Of a DNA stretch of 64,000 nucleotides, positions 63,048 to 64,000 are shown piece after piece. A program made the position numbers and the translations under genes. Origin of the DNA: Rodentibacter haemolyticus. Lineage in GTDB: Bacteria > Pseudomonadota > Gammaproteobacteria > Enterobacterales > Pasteurellaceae. The notes beneath the pieces are model-generated. The model saw only the letters and a program-made list of their open reading frames with translations. It was not told the DNA's origin and searched no databases. The first letter of the stretch is position 1, and each line of letters opens with the position of its first letter. The DNA lies in assembly GCF_015356115.1 (NCBI RefSeq), contig NZ_CP063056.1:1798001-1862000 (forward strand), written 5' to 3'.

Positions 63048-63707
63048 TTAAAAATCCACATCAGCGTGAAATGTGATGGGGTCGCCGGTTATCGGGTGTG
63101 TAATGCGAAGTATCTCGGCGTGTAAACAAAGGCGGGGCGACATCCTTTTCGCTTGAGGATGTGCATAAAATTTATCGCCTAAAATAGGGTGTCCCAGTGC
63201 CAGCATATGCAAGCGAAGTTGGTGAGAACGTCCGGTGATCGGTGTGAGTTTTACGCGCGTGCTGTTATTAGGTAAACGTTCTAAAACATTGAATTTTGTG
63301 ACCGCTCTTTTGCCGGATACAAAGTCTAAACGCTGGCGGGGGCGGTTTTCCCAGTCGCAAATCATCGGTAAATCGATTTCGCCGCTGTTTTGTGCCAAAT
63401 GACCCCACACAAGGGCCTGATAATATTTTTGCGGTTCGCGTTCACGGAATTGGCGTTTAAGCTCTTTATCGGCGGCTTTACTCAAGGCAAATAAAATAAT
63501 CCCGCTGGTTGCCATATCAAGGCGGTGTGCCGGTTCGCAGAAACCGAATTTTTCTTTTACTCGGCTCATCACGCTGTCGTAATATTGAGGTTGATTACCC
63601 GGCACGGAAAGTAAGCCGCTCGGTTTATTTACCGCACAAATATAGTTATCCTGATAAATAAGATCCAGATAAGGATCCTGTGGGGGATTATATTCAATCA
63701 GTGCCAT
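63048..63707 (-). CDS. rluA: Dual-specificity RNA pseudouridine synthase RluA
   Basis: The protein is 219 aa, the length of RluA. It makes pseudouridine at 23S rRNA 746 and tRNA position 32 in E. coli. The catalytic Asp lies in AHRLDMATSGIILFAL; other signatures are YICAVNKPSGLLSVPG, GRSHQLRLHMLALGHPILGDKFY and LHAEILRITHP. The start is 2 bp after the rapA stop, with AAGGAA inside the end of rapA; the same gene order is found in E. coli. Confidence 0.95.
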   Translation of the reverse strand: MALIEYNPPQDPYLDLIYQDNYICAVNKPSGLLSVPGNQPQYYDSVMSRVKEKFGFCEPAHRLDMATSGIILFALSKAADKELKRQFREREPQKYYQALVWGHLAQNSGEIDLPMICDWENRPRQRLDFVSGKRAVTKFNVLERLPNNSTRVKLTPITGRSHQLRLHMLALGHPILGDKFYAHPQAKRMSPRLCLHAEILRITHPITGDPITFHADVDF

Positions 63708-63709
63708 AA

Positions 63710-64000
63710 TTATTCCTTATTGGTGATAATGACGCGTAGGCTATCCAATCGCCATGTGGCTTTGGCAAGTTCCTGCAAGGATTGCAGGCGTTGCGCTTCC
63801 AAAATATCAATTTCGCTTTGACGAATGTTTTTATTAACGGCTTGTAAGGCTTGTAGCCGGTTGAGCTCGGCAGTCAATGCGTAATCGGCAGAACGTTTTG
63901 CTTCGGAAATTGCGGTTTGTGCGAGAGATTGCACTTTCTCTTCTCCCATCACCAGTAATTGTTCCAAGGTTGGACGGGCCATTTTGATCATTTTATTTGC
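63710..64000 (-). CDS. rapA: RNA polymerase-associated protein RapA, C-terminal end (partial)
   Basis: Only the last ~96 codons are in the window; the frame stays open to the right edge. The sequence [22 protein letters not shown] and [17 protein letters not shown] match the C-terminus of RapA (HepA), the Swi2/Snf2 ATPase that recycles RNA polymerase. The helicase domains lie outside. Followed immediately by rluA. Confidence 0.88.
   Translation of the reverse strand, partial: ANKMIKMARPTLEQLLVMGEEKVQSLAQTAISEAKRSADYALTAELNRLQALQAVNKNIRQSEIDILEAQRLQSLQELAKATWRLDSLRVIITNKE

Overview
The window is a stretch of chromosome from a Pasteurellaceae bacterium of the Haemophilus/Aggregatibacter/Rodentibacter type. 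The 9-base Haemophilus-type DNA uptake signal AAGTGCGGT (or its complement ACCGCACTT) recurs throughout, often between genes. Base composition is moderately AT-rich, and the gene content (menBC, torYZ, the fuc operon, nadV, a Hia/Hsf-like adhesin) fits this family. Genus cannot be settled from this sequence alone.

Layout. 1-4150: the 3' part of a very large, repeat-built trimeric autotransporter adhesin. 4478-7405: a four-gene minus-strand operon (DUF2251-like, yigB, ygiB-like, ygiC-like). 7721-12809: eno, purB and hflD on the minus strand, trpS and a yfcZ-like gene on the plus strand. 12856-19477: a tiny DUF1232 gene, a yfhL ferredoxin gene, rna, pgk, fba, two lipo-oligosaccharide genes (O-antigen ligase, heptosyltransferase) and a YczE-like membrane protein. 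19671-21209: yjjI, a glycyl-radical enzyme with no activase beside it. 21292-27535: a catabolic island (acnB, GntR regulator, DASS tricarboxylate transporter, PrpF-family isomerase) whose two promoters share a palindromic operator. 27610-36779: housekeeping genes (SMR exporter, phosphohexomutase, a lipoprotein, menB, menC, aroQ, accB, accC, glmU). 36904-43599: a complete L-fucose utilisation locus (fucR, fucI, fucK, fucU, fucA, fucP). 43844-47616: torYZ, anaerobic TMAO/S-oxide respiration, behind a perfect FNR box. 47912-56100: pyrG, nhaA, brnQ, rlmB, rnr. 56172-58307: gene debris plus nadV, flanked by imperfect direct repeats. 58309-64000: a secreted double-ABM protein, an esterase-like phytase-family protein, a YciI/flavodoxin/LysR set, rluA and the 3' end of rapA.

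Across all this lie at least eight copies (A-H) of a 110-210 bp intergenic element. They share terminal inverted repeats (CGGTATTATGTAGCAGTTGC...) and mostly a core containing GGTGCGTTACGGCTTCGCC. Several are bracketed by uptake signals. One copy has the same ends but a completely different, perfectly palindromic core. A second, unrelated repeat of about 96 bp occurs twice; in one copy it supplies the start codon and N-terminus of a secreted protein.

Physiology. The genes suggest a host-associated facultative anaerobe. It ferments fucose, respires TMAO or S-oxides through menaquinone, salvages nicotinamide (V-factor independence), and may use an exogenous tricarboxylic acid such as trans-aconitate or citrate. 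Most genes were identified from remembered family sequences and motifs; no database search was possible.
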